From NCBI GenBank assembly GCA_900478215.1, contig LS483478.1:496001-560000 (forward strand): a DNA stretch of 64,000 nt. The letters are read 5' to 3'. A model generated the notes under the pieces. The model did not search any database, was not told the DNA's origin, and saw nothing but the letters and a program-made list of their open reading frames with translations. The position numbers were made by a program, and so were the translations under genes. This document shows, piece by piece, positions 54,588 through 63,652 of this stretch; within the stretch, counting starts at the first letter, position 1, and each line of letters opens with the position of its first letter. This DNA comes from Salmonella enterica subsp. houtenae serovar Houten (lineage in GTDB: Bacteria; Pseudomonadota; Gammaproteobacteria; Enterobacterales; Enterobacteriaceae).

Positions 54588-54605
54588 CATCGACGGAGTC
54601 ACTAC

Positions 54606-55814
54606 ATGAATGAATTTCCGGTCGTTCTGGTCATTAATTGCGGATCATCTTCTATTAAATTCTCTGTACTGGATGTCGCTACCTGTGATGTTTTAATGGC
54701 GGGAATAGCAGATGGAATTAATACTGAAAACGCCTTCTTATCTATTAATGGCGACAGGCCGATAAACCTCGCGCACCCTAATTATGAGGACGCGTTAAAA
54801 GCCATTGCCTTTGAGCTGGAAAAACGTGATTTAACGGATAGCGTGGCATTAATTGGCCACCGTATCGCGCACGGTGGGGAGCTATTTACGCAGTCCGTAA
54901 TTATTACCGATGAGGTTATCGATAATATTCGTCGGGTATCGCCTTTAGCGCCGCTGCATAATTACGCGAATTTAAGCGGCATTGACGCGGCGCGGCACCT
55001 TTTCCCTGGCGTGCGTCAGGTGGCGGTATTTGATACCAGTTTCCACCAGACGCTGGCGCCGGAAGCCTATTTGTACGGATTGCCGTGGGAATATTTTTCC
55101 AGCCTGGGCGTGCGTCGCTACGGCTTTCACGGTACGTCGCATCGCTATGTTTCGCGGCGCGCGTATGAACTGCTTGACCTCGATGAAAAAAACTCGGGTC
55201 TGATTGTCGCACATCTGGGCAATGGGGCGTCTATCTGCGCGGTACGCAATGGTCAGAGCGTGGATACCTCAATGGGGATGACGCCGCTTGAGGGGCTGAT
55301 GATGGGCACTCGCAGCGGCGACGTTGATTTCGGCGCGATGGCGTGGATAGCCAAAGAAACCGGGCAGACGTTGAGCGATCTGGAGCGAGTGGTGAATAAA
55401 GAGTCCGGTTTGCTCGGCATCTCCGGTTTGTCATCCGACCTTAGAGTCCTGGAAAAAGCCTGGTACGAAGGACATGAGCGCGCCCGGTTAGCGATAAAAA
55501 CGTTTGTCCACCGTATTGCCCGTCATATTGCCGGACACGCGGCATCGTTACATCGGCTGGATACCATTATTTTTACCGGCGGTATTGGTGAAAATTCAGT
55601 ATTAATTCGCCAGTTGGTGATTGAACATCTGGGCGTGCTGGGGCTTACGTTAGACGTTGAAATGAATAAACAGCCGAATTCTCACGGCGAGCGCATTATT
55701 TCCACTAACCCTTCTCAGGTTATTTGCGCTGTTATTCCCACAAATGAAGAGAAAATGATTGCCCTTGATGCCATTCATTTAGGCAACGTGAAAGCACCAG
55801 TGGAATTTGCATAA
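54606..55814 (+). CDS. tdcD: TdcD, propionate/acetate kinase
   Basis: Makes ATP from propionyl-phosphate (or acetyl-phosphate) at the end of anaerobic threonine breakdown. 402 residues. Acetokinase family motifs: VLVINCGSSSIKFSVLD (residues 7-23), VFDTSFHQT, GFHGTSHRYV, MGTRSGDVD, and FTGGIGENS. It belongs to the tdc operon, 33 bases before tdcE. Confidence 0.97.
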   Translation: MNEFPVVLVINCGSSSIKFSVLDVATCDVLMAGIADGINTENAFLSINGDRPINLAHPNYEDALKAIAFELEKRDLTDSVALIGHRIAHGGELFTQSVIITDEVIDNIRRVSPLAPLHNYANLSGIDAARHLFPGVRQVAVFDTSFHQTLAPEAYLYGLPWEYFSSLGVRRYGFHGTSHRYVSRRAYELLDLDEKNSGLIVAHLGNGASICAVRNGQSVDTSMGMTPLEGLMMGTRSGDVDFGAMAWIAKETGQTLSDLERVVNKESGLLGISGLSSDLRVLEKAWYEGHERARLAIKTFVHRIARHIAGHAASLHRLDTIIFTGGIGENSVLIRQLVIEHLGVLGLTLDVEMNKQPNSHGERIISTNPSQVICAVIPTNEEKMIALDAIHLGNVKAPVEFA

Positions 55815-55847
55815 CTTAACGGTTGTACTGTAGAGAGATTATTTTTC

Positions 55848-58142
55848 ATGAAGGTAAATATCGATACCAGCGATATGCTGTATGCCGAAGCATGGCGCGA
55901 TTTTAAAGGTACGGACTGGAAAGAAGAAATTAATGTCCGTGATTTTATTCAGCATAACTATACGCCTTATGAGGGGGATGAATCTTTTCTCGCCGATGCG
56001 ACGCCAGCGACCACGGCGTTGTGGGAAAAGGTCATGGCGGGAATACGTATCGAGAACGCGACCCATGCGCCGGTGGATTTCGATACCAACATCGCGACGA
56101 CAATTACCGCGCACGATGCGGGATATATTGAAAAAGAGCTGGAAAAAATCGTCGGTTTACAAACGGATAAGCCGCTTAAACGCGCTTTGCATCCGTTTGG
56201 TGGCGTTAATATGATCAAAAGTTCATTCCATGCCTATGGCCGCGAAATGGACGCCGATTTTGAATATACCTTTACCGACCTGCGGAAAACCCATAATCAG
56301 GGCGTATTCGATGTTTACTCGCCGGATATGCTGCGCTGCCGTAAATCCGGCGTATTAACCGGTTTGCCGGATGGTTATGGTCGGGGGCGCATTATTGGCG
56401 ATTATCGCCGCGTCGCGCTGTATGGCATCCGTTATCTGGTGCGCGAACGCGAGCTGCAATTCGCCGACCTGCAGTCGAATCTGGAGTGGGGACAGAATCT
56501 TGAGGCGACGATTCGCCTGCGTGAGGAGCTGGCGGAGCACCGTCGCGCGCTGCTGCAAATGCAGGAGATGGCGGCGAAATACGGCTACGATATCTCCCGC
56601 CCGGCGCGAAACGCGCAGGAAGCGGTACAGTGGCTCTACTTCGCCTATCTGGCAGCGGTAAAATCGCAAAATGGCGGGGCCATGTCGCTAGGTCGAACCG
56701 CATCGTTCCTTGATATCTACATTGAGCGCGATTTCAACGCGGGCCTTCTGACAGAGCAGCAGGCGCAGGAACTGATCGACCATTTCATCATGAAGATCCG
56801 CATGGTGCGCTTTCTGCGCACGCCGGAATTTGATTCGCTCTTTTCCGGCGATCCGATCTGGGCCACCGAAGTTATTGGCGGGATGGGGCTTGATGGCCGC
56901 ACGCTGGTGACGAAGAACGCCTTCCGTTATCTGCATACCCTGCACACGATGGGGCCAGCGCCGGAACCGAACCTGACCATACTGTGGTCTGAAGCGCTGC
57001 CGGTGGCATTCAAAAAATATGCTGCGCAGGTCTCCATCGTGACCTCATCTTTGCAGTATGAAAACGACGATTTAATGCGTACCGACTTTAACAGTGACGA
57101 TTACGCCATCGCGTGTTGCGTCAGCCCGATGGTCATCGGTAAGCAGATGCAGTTCTTCGGCGCGCGCGCCAACCTTGCCAAAACGTTACTGTACGCTATC
57201 AATGGCGGCGTTGACGAGAAACTAAAAATCCAGGTGGGGCCGAAAACCGCGCCGTTAATGGATGAGGTGCTGGATTACGACACGGTAATGGAGAGCCTCG
57301 ACCACTTTATGGATTGGCTGGCGGTGCAGTACATCAGCGCGCTGAACATTATTCACTACATGCACGATAAGTACAGCTATGAAGCCTCGCTGATGGCGCT
57401 GCACGACCGCGATGTGTATCGGACGATGGCGTGCGGCATCGCCGGACTGTCGGTGGCGGCGGACTCCCTGTCCGCCATCAGATACGCTCAGGTGAAGCCG
57501 ATTCGCGACGAAAACGGCCTTGCCATCGACTTCGCTATTGAAGGCGAGTATCCGCAGTACGGTAATAACGATGAGCGCGTGGACAGCATCGCCTGCGACC
57601 TGGTGAAACGTTTTATGCAAAAAATTAGCGTGTTGCCGACCTATCGCAATGCGGTGCCGACGCAGTCCATTTTGACCATCACCTCGAACGTCGTGTACGG
57701 GCAGAAAACCGGCAATACGCCGGATGGACGCCGCGCCGGAACGCCGTTCGCGCCGGGGGCGAACCCGATGCACGGTCGTGACCGTAAAGGGGCGGTGGCC
57801 TCGCTGACGTCGGTGGCGAAACTGCCGTTTACCTACGCCAAAGACGGTATTTCGTACACTTTCTCGATTGTGCCTGCGGCGCTCGGGAAAGAAGATGCGG
57901 TGCGGAAAACCAATCTGGTCGGCCTGCTGGACGGCTATTTTCATCATGAAGCGCAGGTGGAAGGCGGGCAGCATCTGAACGTCAATGTAATGAACCGTGA
58001 CATGTTGCTGGATGCGATTGAGCATCCAGAAAACTATCCGAACCTGACAATCCGCGTTTCCGGCTATGCCGTACGCTTCAATGCGCTGACTCGTGAGCAG
58101 CAACAGGACGTTATTTCGCGCACTTTTACTCAGGCGATGTAA
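55848..58142 (+). CDS. tdcE: TdcE, 2-ketobutyrate/pyruvate formate-lyase
   Basis: Glycyl-radical enzyme splitting 2-oxobutyrate or pyruvate with CoA to formate and propionyl- or acetyl-CoA. 764 residues, E. coli length. The catalytic pair C423-C424 lies in IACCVSPMVIG, and the radical Gly is G739 in IRVSGYAVRF. It must be activated by PflA, which is not encoded nearby. tdcG follows after 69 bases. Confidence 0.98.
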   Translation: MKVNIDTSDMLYAEAWRDFKGTDWKEEINVRDFIQHNYTPYEGDESFLADATPATTALWEKVMAGIRIENATHAPVDFDTNIATTITAHDAGYIEKELEKIVGLQTDKPLKRALHPFGGVNMIKSSFHAYGREMDADFEYTFTDLRKTHNQGVFDVYSPDMLRCRKSGVLTGLPDGYGRGRIIGDYRRVALYGIRYLVRERELQFADLQSNLEWGQNLEATIRLREELAEHRRALLQMQEMAAKYGYDISRPARNAQEAVQWLYFAYLAAVKSQNGGAMSLGRTASFLDIYIERDFNAGLLTEQQAQELIDHFIMKIRMVRFLRTPEFDSLFSGDPIWATEVIGGMGLDGRTLVTKNAFRYLHTLHTMGPAPEPNLTILWSEALPVAFKKYAAQVSIVTSSLQYENDDLMRTDFNSDDYAIACCVSPMVIGKQMQFFGARANLAKTLLYAINGGVDEKLKIQVGPKTAPLMDEVLDYDTVMESLDHFMDWLAVQYISALNIIHYMHDKYSYEASLMALHDRDVYRTMACGIAGLSVAADSLSAIRYAQVKPIRDENGLAIDFAIEGEYPQYGNNDERVDSIACDLVKRFMQKISVLPTYRNAVPTQSILTITSNVVYGQKTGNTPDGRRAGTPFAPGANPMHGRDRKGAVASLTSVAKLPFTYAKDGISYTFSIVPAALGKEDAVRKTNLVGLLDGYFHHEAQVEGGQHLNVNVMNRDMLLDAIEHPENYPNLTIRVSGYAVRFNALTREQQQDVISRTFTQAM

Positions 58143-58148
58143 CGTGAA

Positions 58149-58173
58149 CGGGGCGATCGTGTGGATCGCCCCG
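58149..58173 (+). other. Hairpin between tdcE and tdcG
   Basis: GGGGCGATC-GTGTG-GATCGCCCC, a perfect 9-bp stem without a U-run in the short tdcE-tdcG gap, the place where E. coli carries tdcF. Confidence 0.7.
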
Positions 58174-58211
58174 CGACGGATCTTCACTGAACGGTAATCT
58201 TAGGGGGAGAT

Positions 58212-59576
58212 ATGATTAGCGCGTTTGATATTTTTAAGATCGGCATTGGACCTTCAAGCTCCCATACCGTAGGGCCAATGAATGCAGGTAAATGTTTTAT
58301 CGATCGGCTGACCGACAGCGGCGACCTGCCGCGAACAACGCGCATCACGGTTGATCTTTACGGATCGCTGTCGCTGACTGGCAAAGGCCATGCGACCGAT
58401 ACCGCCATCATGATGGGCCTGGCAGGCAATACGCCGCAGGATGTCAATATTGATAGCATTCCGGCGTTTATCCAGGAGGTTGCCCGCAGCAGCCGTTTAT
58501 CGGTTGCGGGTGGCGCACATGTGGTGGATTTTCCCGTTGCCGACAGTATTCTCTTTCACGCTGAAACCCTGGCACGCCATGAAAACGGTATGTGTATTAC
58601 CGCCTGGAACGGACAAACGCCGCTTTTACACAAAACGTATTACTCTATCGGCGGCGGCTTTATTATCGAAGAGGAACGTTTTGGCCAGTCGCACGACGTA
58701 GAAAAATCGGTGCCTTATGATTTTCATTCCGCCAGCGAACTGTTGACGCTGTGTGAAAGACAGGGTCTCTCGGTTTCCGGCCTGATGATGCAAAATGAAC
58801 TGGCGTTGCGTAGCAAAGAGCAGATTGACGCTGGCTTTGCCCGCATCTGGCAGGTGATGGCGGCCGGGATTGAGCGTGGCATGAATACTGAGGGCGTGCT
58901 GCCGGGGCCGCTGAACGTTCCACGCCGCGCGGTAGCGTTACGGCGTCTGCTGGTCTCCAGCGATAATCTCTCCCGCGATCCGATGAACGTCATCGACTGG
59001 ATTAACATGTTCGCCCTGGCCGTGAGTGAAGAGAACGCGGCGGGCGGGCGAGTGGTCACCGCGCCGACCAACGGCGCGTGCGGGATTATTCCCGCGGTGT
59101 TGGCCTATTACGACAAATTCCGTCGTCCGGTCAATGCCAATTCTATCGCCCGTTATCTGCTGGCGACGGGGGCGATTGGCGCGCTGTACAAGATGAACGC
59201 CTCGATATCCGGCGCGGAAGTGGGGTGTCAGGGCGAGGTTGGCGTCGCGTGTTCGATGGCGGCGGCGGGGCTGACAGAACTGCTGGGCGGCAGCCCGGCG
59301 CAGGTCTGTATTGCGGCGGAAATTGCGATGGAGCATAACCTTGGCCTCACCTGTGATCCGGTGGCGGGTCAGGTACAAATCCCTTGTATTGAGCGTAATG
59401 CGATTAACGCCGTTAAAGCGGTAAATGCGGCGCGAATGGCGCTACGCCGTACCTTTGAACCGCGGGTTTCGCTCGATAAAGTGATCGAAACCATGTATGA
59501 AACCGGTAAAGACATGAACGACAAATATCGCGAGACGTCGCGCGGCGGCCTGGCGATTAAAGTCGTTTGTAGATAG
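58212..59576 (+). CDS. tdcG: TdcG, iron-sulfur L-serine dehydratase
   Basis: Oxygen-sensitive [4Fe-4S] enzyme deaminating L-serine to pyruvate. 454 residues, single-chain type with the beta domain first (MISAFDIFKIGIGPSSSHTVGP) and the alpha domain after about residue 190. Cluster cysteines are visible in TNGACGIIPAV, VGCQGEVGVACSMAAAG and LGLTCDPVAGQVQIPCIERN. It is the last gene of the operon and is followed by a terminator. Confidence 0.97.
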   Translation: MISAFDIFKIGIGPSSSHTVGPMNAGKCFIDRLTDSGDLPRTTRITVDLYGSLSLTGKGHATDTAIMMGLAGNTPQDVNIDSIPAFIQEVARSSRLSVAGGAHVVDFPVADSILFHAETLARHENGMCITAWNGQTPLLHKTYYSIGGGFIIEEERFGQSHDVEKSVPYDFHSASELLTLCERQGLSVSGLMMQNELALRSKEQIDAGFARIWQVMAAGIERGMNTEGVLPGPLNVPRRAVALRRLLVSSDNLSRDPMNVIDWINMFALAVSEENAAGGRVVTAPTNGACGIIPAVLAYYDKFRRPVNANSIARYLLATGAIGALYKMNASISGAEVGCQGEVGVACSMAAAGLTELLGGSPAQVCIAAEIAMEHNLGLTCDPVAGQVQIPCIERNAINAVKAVNAARMALRRTFEPRVSLDKVIETMYETGKDMNDKYRETSRGGLAIKVVCR

Positions 59577-59637
59577 GCCCGATAGGCGAGGAGTTATCAG
59601 GCTATGGGATAACGCAGAAGACAGAAGCATGAGAAAA

Positions 59638-59665
59638 GGGCGCACTAAAGTGCGCCATTTTTTGT
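59638..59665 (+). terminator. tdc operon terminator
   Basis: GGCGCACT-AA-AGTGCGCC followed by ATTTTTTG, about 60 bases after tdcG. Confidence 0.88.
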
Positions 59666-59891
59666 TGTGATCCGCTTCAAATAGAGAAAATAACAATATT
59701 AAACTATTAGTAAATAGAAAATAATTCTTAACCAACAGGAAATACAGGGAATTTATTGGTAAGTTTTTCTCTTATCGTGCGCGTATGATTTTCTTATTAC
59801 AACAGAGTGCCTGCACCTCACGTACTGCACATCGCCTTGCTGCGGCACGAAAAATAAAAAAACCTCTACCTACACATTGAGCGAGAATTTT
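59666..59891 (+). promoter_or_regulatory. cyuP upstream region
   Basis: AT-rich gap of about 225 bases between the tdc terminator and cyuP. It should contain the cyuP promoter and, by analogy with E. coli, a site for the cysteine-responsive regulator CyuR (YbaO). I cannot define the site from sequence alone. Confidence 0.4.
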
Positions 59892-61223
59892 ATGGAATCG
59901 GCAAGTAATACTAGCGTAATCCTCGACGCATCAGCCCCGGCGTGTCGGGCAGGGATGACAGAAAGCGAATGGCGTGAAGCCATCAAATTTGACAGTACCG
60001 ACACCGGTTGGGTCATTATGAGTATCGGGATGGCGATCGGCGCAGGGATCGTTTTCCTTCCTGTCCAGGTCGGTCTGATGGGACTTTGGGTCTTTCTACT
60101 CTCTTCTATTATTGGTTATCCGGCCATGTACCTGTTCCAGCGGTTATTTATTAATACGCTGGCGGAATCCCCGGAATGTAAAGACTACCCTAGCGTGATC
60201 AGCGGCTATCTGGGCAAAAACTGGGGGATTTTATTAGGTGCGCTGTACTTTGTGATGCTCGTCATCTGGATGTTCGTCTATTCTACGGCGATTACTAACG
60301 ACAGCGCCTCTTATCTGCATACTTTCGGCGTAACGGAAGGATTACTTTCCGATAGCCCGTTTTATGGTCTGGTGCTGATCTGCATCCTGGTGGCGATTTC
60401 CTCGCGCGGTGAAAAATTACTGTTTAAAATTTCCACTGGGATGGTGCTGACCAAGCTACTGGTCGTTGCGGCACTGGGCGTATCTATGGTGGGTATGTGG
60501 CATCTGTATAACATTGGCGCGCTGCCGCCGATGGCCCTGCTGATTAAAAATGCCATTATTACCCTGCCATTTACGCTGACCTCGATTTTATTTATCCAGA
60601 CGTTAAGCCCAATGGTGATCTCTTACCGTTCACGCGAAAAATCTATTGAGGTCGCACGTCATAAAGCGCTGCGCGCTATGAATATTGCGTTTGGCGTCCT
60701 GTTCGTTACCGTCTTTTTCTATGCGGTTTCCTTCACCCTGGCGATGGGGCATGACGAAGCGGTGAAAGCCTACGAGCAGAATATTTCCGCCCTGGCCATC
60801 GCCGCGCAATTTATTAGCGGCGATGGCGCTGGCTGGGTCAAAGTGGTCAGCGTGATTCTGAACATCTTTGCCGTAATGACCGCCTTCTTTGGCGTTTACT
60901 TAGGATTCCGCGAAGCGACGCAAGGCATTGTGATGAATATTCTGCGCCGCAAAATGCCCGCAGAGAAGATCAAGGAAAATCTGGTACAGCGCGGCATTAT
61001 GCTTTTCGCTATTTTACTGGCCTGGAGCGCCATTGTGCTCAACGCACCGGTACTGAGCTTCACCTCTATTTGTAGCCCTATCTTCGGTATGGTGGGCTGT
61101 TTAATTCCGGCATGGTTGGTCTACAAGGTTCCCGCATTGCACAAATATAAAGGCGCCTCGTTGTACCTGATTATTATTACCGGTCTGCTGTTATGCGTTT
61201 CTCCGTTCCTGGCATTCTCTTGA
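59892..61223 (+). CDS. cyuP: CyuP (YhaO/DlsT), cysteine/serine importer of HAAAP family
   Basis: Inner-membrane amino-acid:H+ symporter; the E. coli homologue imports cysteine (and D-serine) and works with CyuA. 443 residues with ATG 59892, the E. coli length, starting MESASNTSVI; GAGCGAG lies upstream. An in-frame TTG at 59877 is possible. About eleven hydrophobic segments, with SIGMAIGAGIVFLPV (about 44-58) as the family signature. cyuA follows 25 bases downstream. Confidence 0.93.
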   Translation: MESASNTSVILDASAPACRAGMTESEWREAIKFDSTDTGWVIMSIGMAIGAGIVFLPVQVGLMGLWVFLLSSIIGYPAMYLFQRLFINTLAESPECKDYPSVISGYLGKNWGILLGALYFVMLVIWMFVYSTAITNDSASYLHTFGVTEGLLSDSPFYGLVLICILVAISSRGEKLLFKISTGMVLTKLLVVAALGVSMVGMWHLYNIGALPPMALLIKNAIITLPFTLTSILFIQTLSPMVISYRSREKSIEVARHKALRAMNIAFGVLFVTVFFYAVSFTLAMGHDEAVKAYEQNISALAIAAQFISGDGAGWVKVVSVILNIFAVMTAFFGVYLGFREATQGIVMNILRRKMPAEKIKENLVQRGIMLFAILLAWSAIVLNAPVLSFTSICSPIFGMVGCLIPAWLVYKVPALHKYKGASLYLIIITGLLLCVSPFLAFS

Positions 61224-61248
61224 TATACCTGAGATTAAGGTTGTTGTT

Positions 61249-62559
61249 ATGTTTGAATCTAAAATAAATCCATTGTGGCAAAGTTTTATCCTGGCCGTAC
61301 AGGAAGAAGTAAAACCGGCGCTGGGGTGTACTGAGCCAATTTCACTGGCGCTGGCGGCAGCGGCGGCGGCGGCTGAACTTGACGGTACAGTTGAACGCAT
61401 TGACGCGTGGGTTTCGCCCAATCTGATGAAAAATGGTATGGGCGTTACCGTTCCTGGAACGGGAATGGTAGGGCTACCGATCGCCGCGGCGCTTGGCGCG
61501 TTGGGCGGTGATGCGAAAGCCGGGTTGGAGGTGTTAAAAGACGCTTCCGCTAAAGCGGTTGCCGATGCAAAAGCGATGCTGGCCGCCGGACATGTCGCGG
61601 TGATGTTGCAAGAGCCGTGTCACGATATTCTGTTTTCACGGGCGAAAGTTTATCGCGGCGATAGCTGGGCTTGTGTCACGATCGTCGGCGATCATACAAA
61701 CATCGTACGGATAGAAACCAACAAGGGCGTAGTGTTTACCCAGGCTGATAATGCGCAGGGAGAAGAGAAAACCTCGCCACTGGAAGTGCTGTCTCATACC
61801 TCGCTGGAAGAGATTCTGGCGTTTGTGAATGCGGTGCCCTTTGACGCTATCCGCTTTATTCTGGATGCAGCCAGGCTAAACGGCGCGTTGTCACAGGAGG
61901 GGCTGCGTGGTTCCTGGGGGCTGCATATCGGTTCGACGCTGGCCAAACAGTGCGATCGCGGCCTGCTGGCGAAAGATCTCTCTACGGCGATTTTGATCCG
62001 TACCAGCGCGGCGTCAGATGCGCGAATGGGCGGCGCAACGTTGCCCGCGATGAGCAACTCCGGTTCCGGCAATCAGGGGATTACCGCCACGTTGCCGGTC
62101 ATGGTGGTTGCTGAACATGTCGGCGCCGATGATGAGCGTCTGGCGCGCGCGCTGATGTTATCGCATTTGAGCGCTATCTATATTCACCATCAGCTTCCGC
62201 GTTTGTCGGCGCTGTGTGCGGCAACCACGGCGGCGATGGGCGCGGCGGCGGGCATGGCGTGGCTGATAGATGGTCGTTATGACACTATCGCAATGGCTAT
62301 CAGCAGTATGATTGGCGATGTCAGTGGGATGATTTGCGATGGCGCGTCGAATAGCTGCGCGATGAAGGTCTCTACCAGCGCGTCGGCGGCGTGGAAAGCG
62401 GTGTTGATGGCGTTGGACGATACGGCGGTGACCGGAAACGAAGGGATTGTGGCACACAATGTCGAACAATCTATTTCGAATTTGTGTTCGCTGGCGTGTC
62501 GCTCAATGCAGCAGACAGACAAGCAGATCATTGAGATTATGGCCAGTAAAGCGCATTAA
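61249..62559 (+). CDS. cyuA: CyuA (YhaM), iron-sulfur L-cysteine desulfidase
   Basis: [4Fe-4S] cysteine desulfidase that yields pyruvate, H2S and ammonia; main anaerobic cysteine-degrading enzyme in E. coli. 436 residues, UPF0597/SdaA-alpha-like family. Cluster cysteines are in PALGCTEPISLAL (near 24-36) and GMICDGASNSCAMKVS near residue 360. It pairs functionally with cyuP upstream. A run of Ala codons near residues 34-42 is slippery-looking, but the frame is intact. Confidence 0.94.
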   Translation: MFESKINPLWQSFILAVQEEVKPALGCTEPISLALAAAAAAAELDGTVERIDAWVSPNLMKNGMGVTVPGTGMVGLPIAAALGALGGDAKAGLEVLKDASAKAVADAKAMLAAGHVAVMLQEPCHDILFSRAKVYRGDSWACVTIVGDHTNIVRIETNKGVVFTQADNAQGEEKTSPLEVLSHTSLEEILAFVNAVPFDAIRFILDAARLNGALSQEGLRGSWGLHIGSTLAKQCDRGLLAKDLSTAILIRTSAASDARMGGATLPAMSNSGSGNQGITATLPVMVVAEHVGADDERLARALMLSHLSAIYIHHQLPRLSALCAATTAAMGAAAGMAWLIDGRYDTIAMAISSMIGDVSGMICDGASNSCAMKVSTSASAAWKAVLMALDDTAVTGNEGIVAHNVEQSISNLCSLACRSMQQTDKQIIEIMASKAH

Positions 62560-62564
62560 TAACC

Positions 62565-62592
62565 ACGCCCCGGCATGACGTCGGGGCATTGT
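62565..62592 (+). terminator. Hairpin after cyuA
   Basis: GCCCCG-GCATGACGT-CGGGGC followed by ATTGTGTG; a short stem with a weak T-run. Confidence 0.55.
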
Positions 62593-62623
62593 GTGACGTT
62601 TATCGGGTCTACCCGTTATAAGC

Positions 62624-62654
62624 TGGATCAGGCGCTTGCGCCGCTATCCGGCAT
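62624..62654. repeat. REP unit between cyuA and yhaL
   Basis: GCTGGATCAGGCGCTTGCGCCGCTATCCGGC, a single REP hairpin between converging genes, ending 5 bases before the yhaL stop. Confidence 0.7.
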
Positions 62655-62658
62655 GATT

Positions 62659-62823
62659 TCAGGCTGCGGCCTCTTCTTCTGCCAGCCGGACTTCGGCGTC
62701 CGCCACGATTGCTTCCAGTTCGGTTAGCATCTCTTCATAGCCCAGCGGCACAGTGGCGCTCATCGCCTCCTGTACGGCAGGTTTTACCACGGGCTGATGT
62801 TTCTTCGCCGATTTTTTGCTCAT
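62659..62823 (-). CDS. yhaL: YhaL, small conserved protein
   Basis: A 54-residue protein, MSKKSAKKHQPVVKPAVQEA then MSATVPLGYEEMLTELEAIV and an acidic Ala/Glu end. Length and sequence match E. coli YhaL (54 residues) from memory. The YEEMLTELEAIVADAEVRLAEEE part resembles the helical exodeoxyribonuclease VII small subunit (XseB) pattern. This is a family resemblance only; function unknown. It lies 23 bases after yhaK on the same strand with GGAGTCGTAAG upstream, so it is in an operon with yhaK. Confidence 0.88.
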   Translation of the reverse strand: MSKKSAKKHQPVVKPAVQEAMSATVPLGYEEMLTELEAIVADAEVRLAEEEAAA

Positions 62824-62846
62824 CTTACGACTCCTTTTCTGGCTGG

Positions 62847-63548
62847 CTACACCGGTAAATCTACCAGTAATGCGCGCAGCGGCGTATCGGCAACCAGCGT
62901 AATGTTAGGTTCATCACGAATAAATGCGCCATCTCCGCAGGTTAACGCCTCTCGTTCTTCATTGTGCGTCACCGCGTGAAACGTACCGTGAATCGACTGC
63001 AAATAGGCGCGCGGCCCGTGAAGCTGAAAATTAAGCGATTCGCCTTTCTCCAGCGTAATATGATGTACCCAGACCTGTTGGCGCAGTTGTAAGCTGTTTT
63101 GCTCACCGTCGGGTGACGCAAGAAGCTGTTGTTGCGCCGCCGAGAGTGGGATTTTTTGTACCAGCGCGTTTTCCCGTTCAGGACAGGCGTCAAGCCACAG
63201 TTGCATTCGGGTTAACGGCTTAAGTTTGCTGAGATTATGTTCGCTGTAGCTAATGCCCGGCTGCGCGGCGAGCAGTAACGCTTCGCCCGCTTTAGCCTGT
63301 ACATAGTTGCCGTCGCTGTCGCGGTATTCCGCTTCGCCGTCCAGAATCAGGTTTAAAATATCCACCCTGGGGTAAGTTCGAGGCTGAAAAGAGGCATCCG
63401 GCGCCAGTACTTCCTGGTTCAGTACGCGCAACGAAGCGTAGCCCAGCAGTGTAGGGTCGAAGTAGTGTCCAAAGGAGAAGGTATAGCGGGCCTGTAGCCA
63501 TCCATAATCTGCCTGCCCACATTGTTTGGCGGTTCGGGTCGTAATCAT
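62847..63548 (-). CDS. yhaK: YhaK, pirin-like cupin protein
   Basis: Cupin-fold protein of the pirin family, proposed as a redox-sensitive protein in E. coli. 233 residues. The N-terminal pirin domain includes FSFGHYFDPTLLGYASLRVLN (about 24-44) and TYPRVDILNLILDGEAEYRDS. The C-terminal half is a second cupin. It is divergent from yhaJ, a LysR gene that may regulate it. Confidence 0.93.
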   Translation of the reverse strand: MITTRTAKQCGQADYGWLQARYTFSFGHYFDPTLLGYASLRVLNQEVLAPDASFQPRTYPRVDILNLILDGEAEYRDSDGNYVQAKAGEALLLAAQPGISYSEHNLSKLKPLTRMQLWLDACPERENALVQKIPLSAAQQQLLASPDGEQNSLQLRQQVWVHHITLEKGESLNFQLHGPRAYLQSIHGTFHAVTHNEEREALTCGDGAFIRDEPNITLVADTPLRALLVDLPV

Positions 63549-63652
63549 CGTTATTAACCTCTCTTTACTCCCTTTTATGTTAAGGGGCTGGACGCTGCAT
63601 TGTTAGCCAGATATTCTGCCCGGTATGTTCAAATTTCCTGAATGAGAACGCT

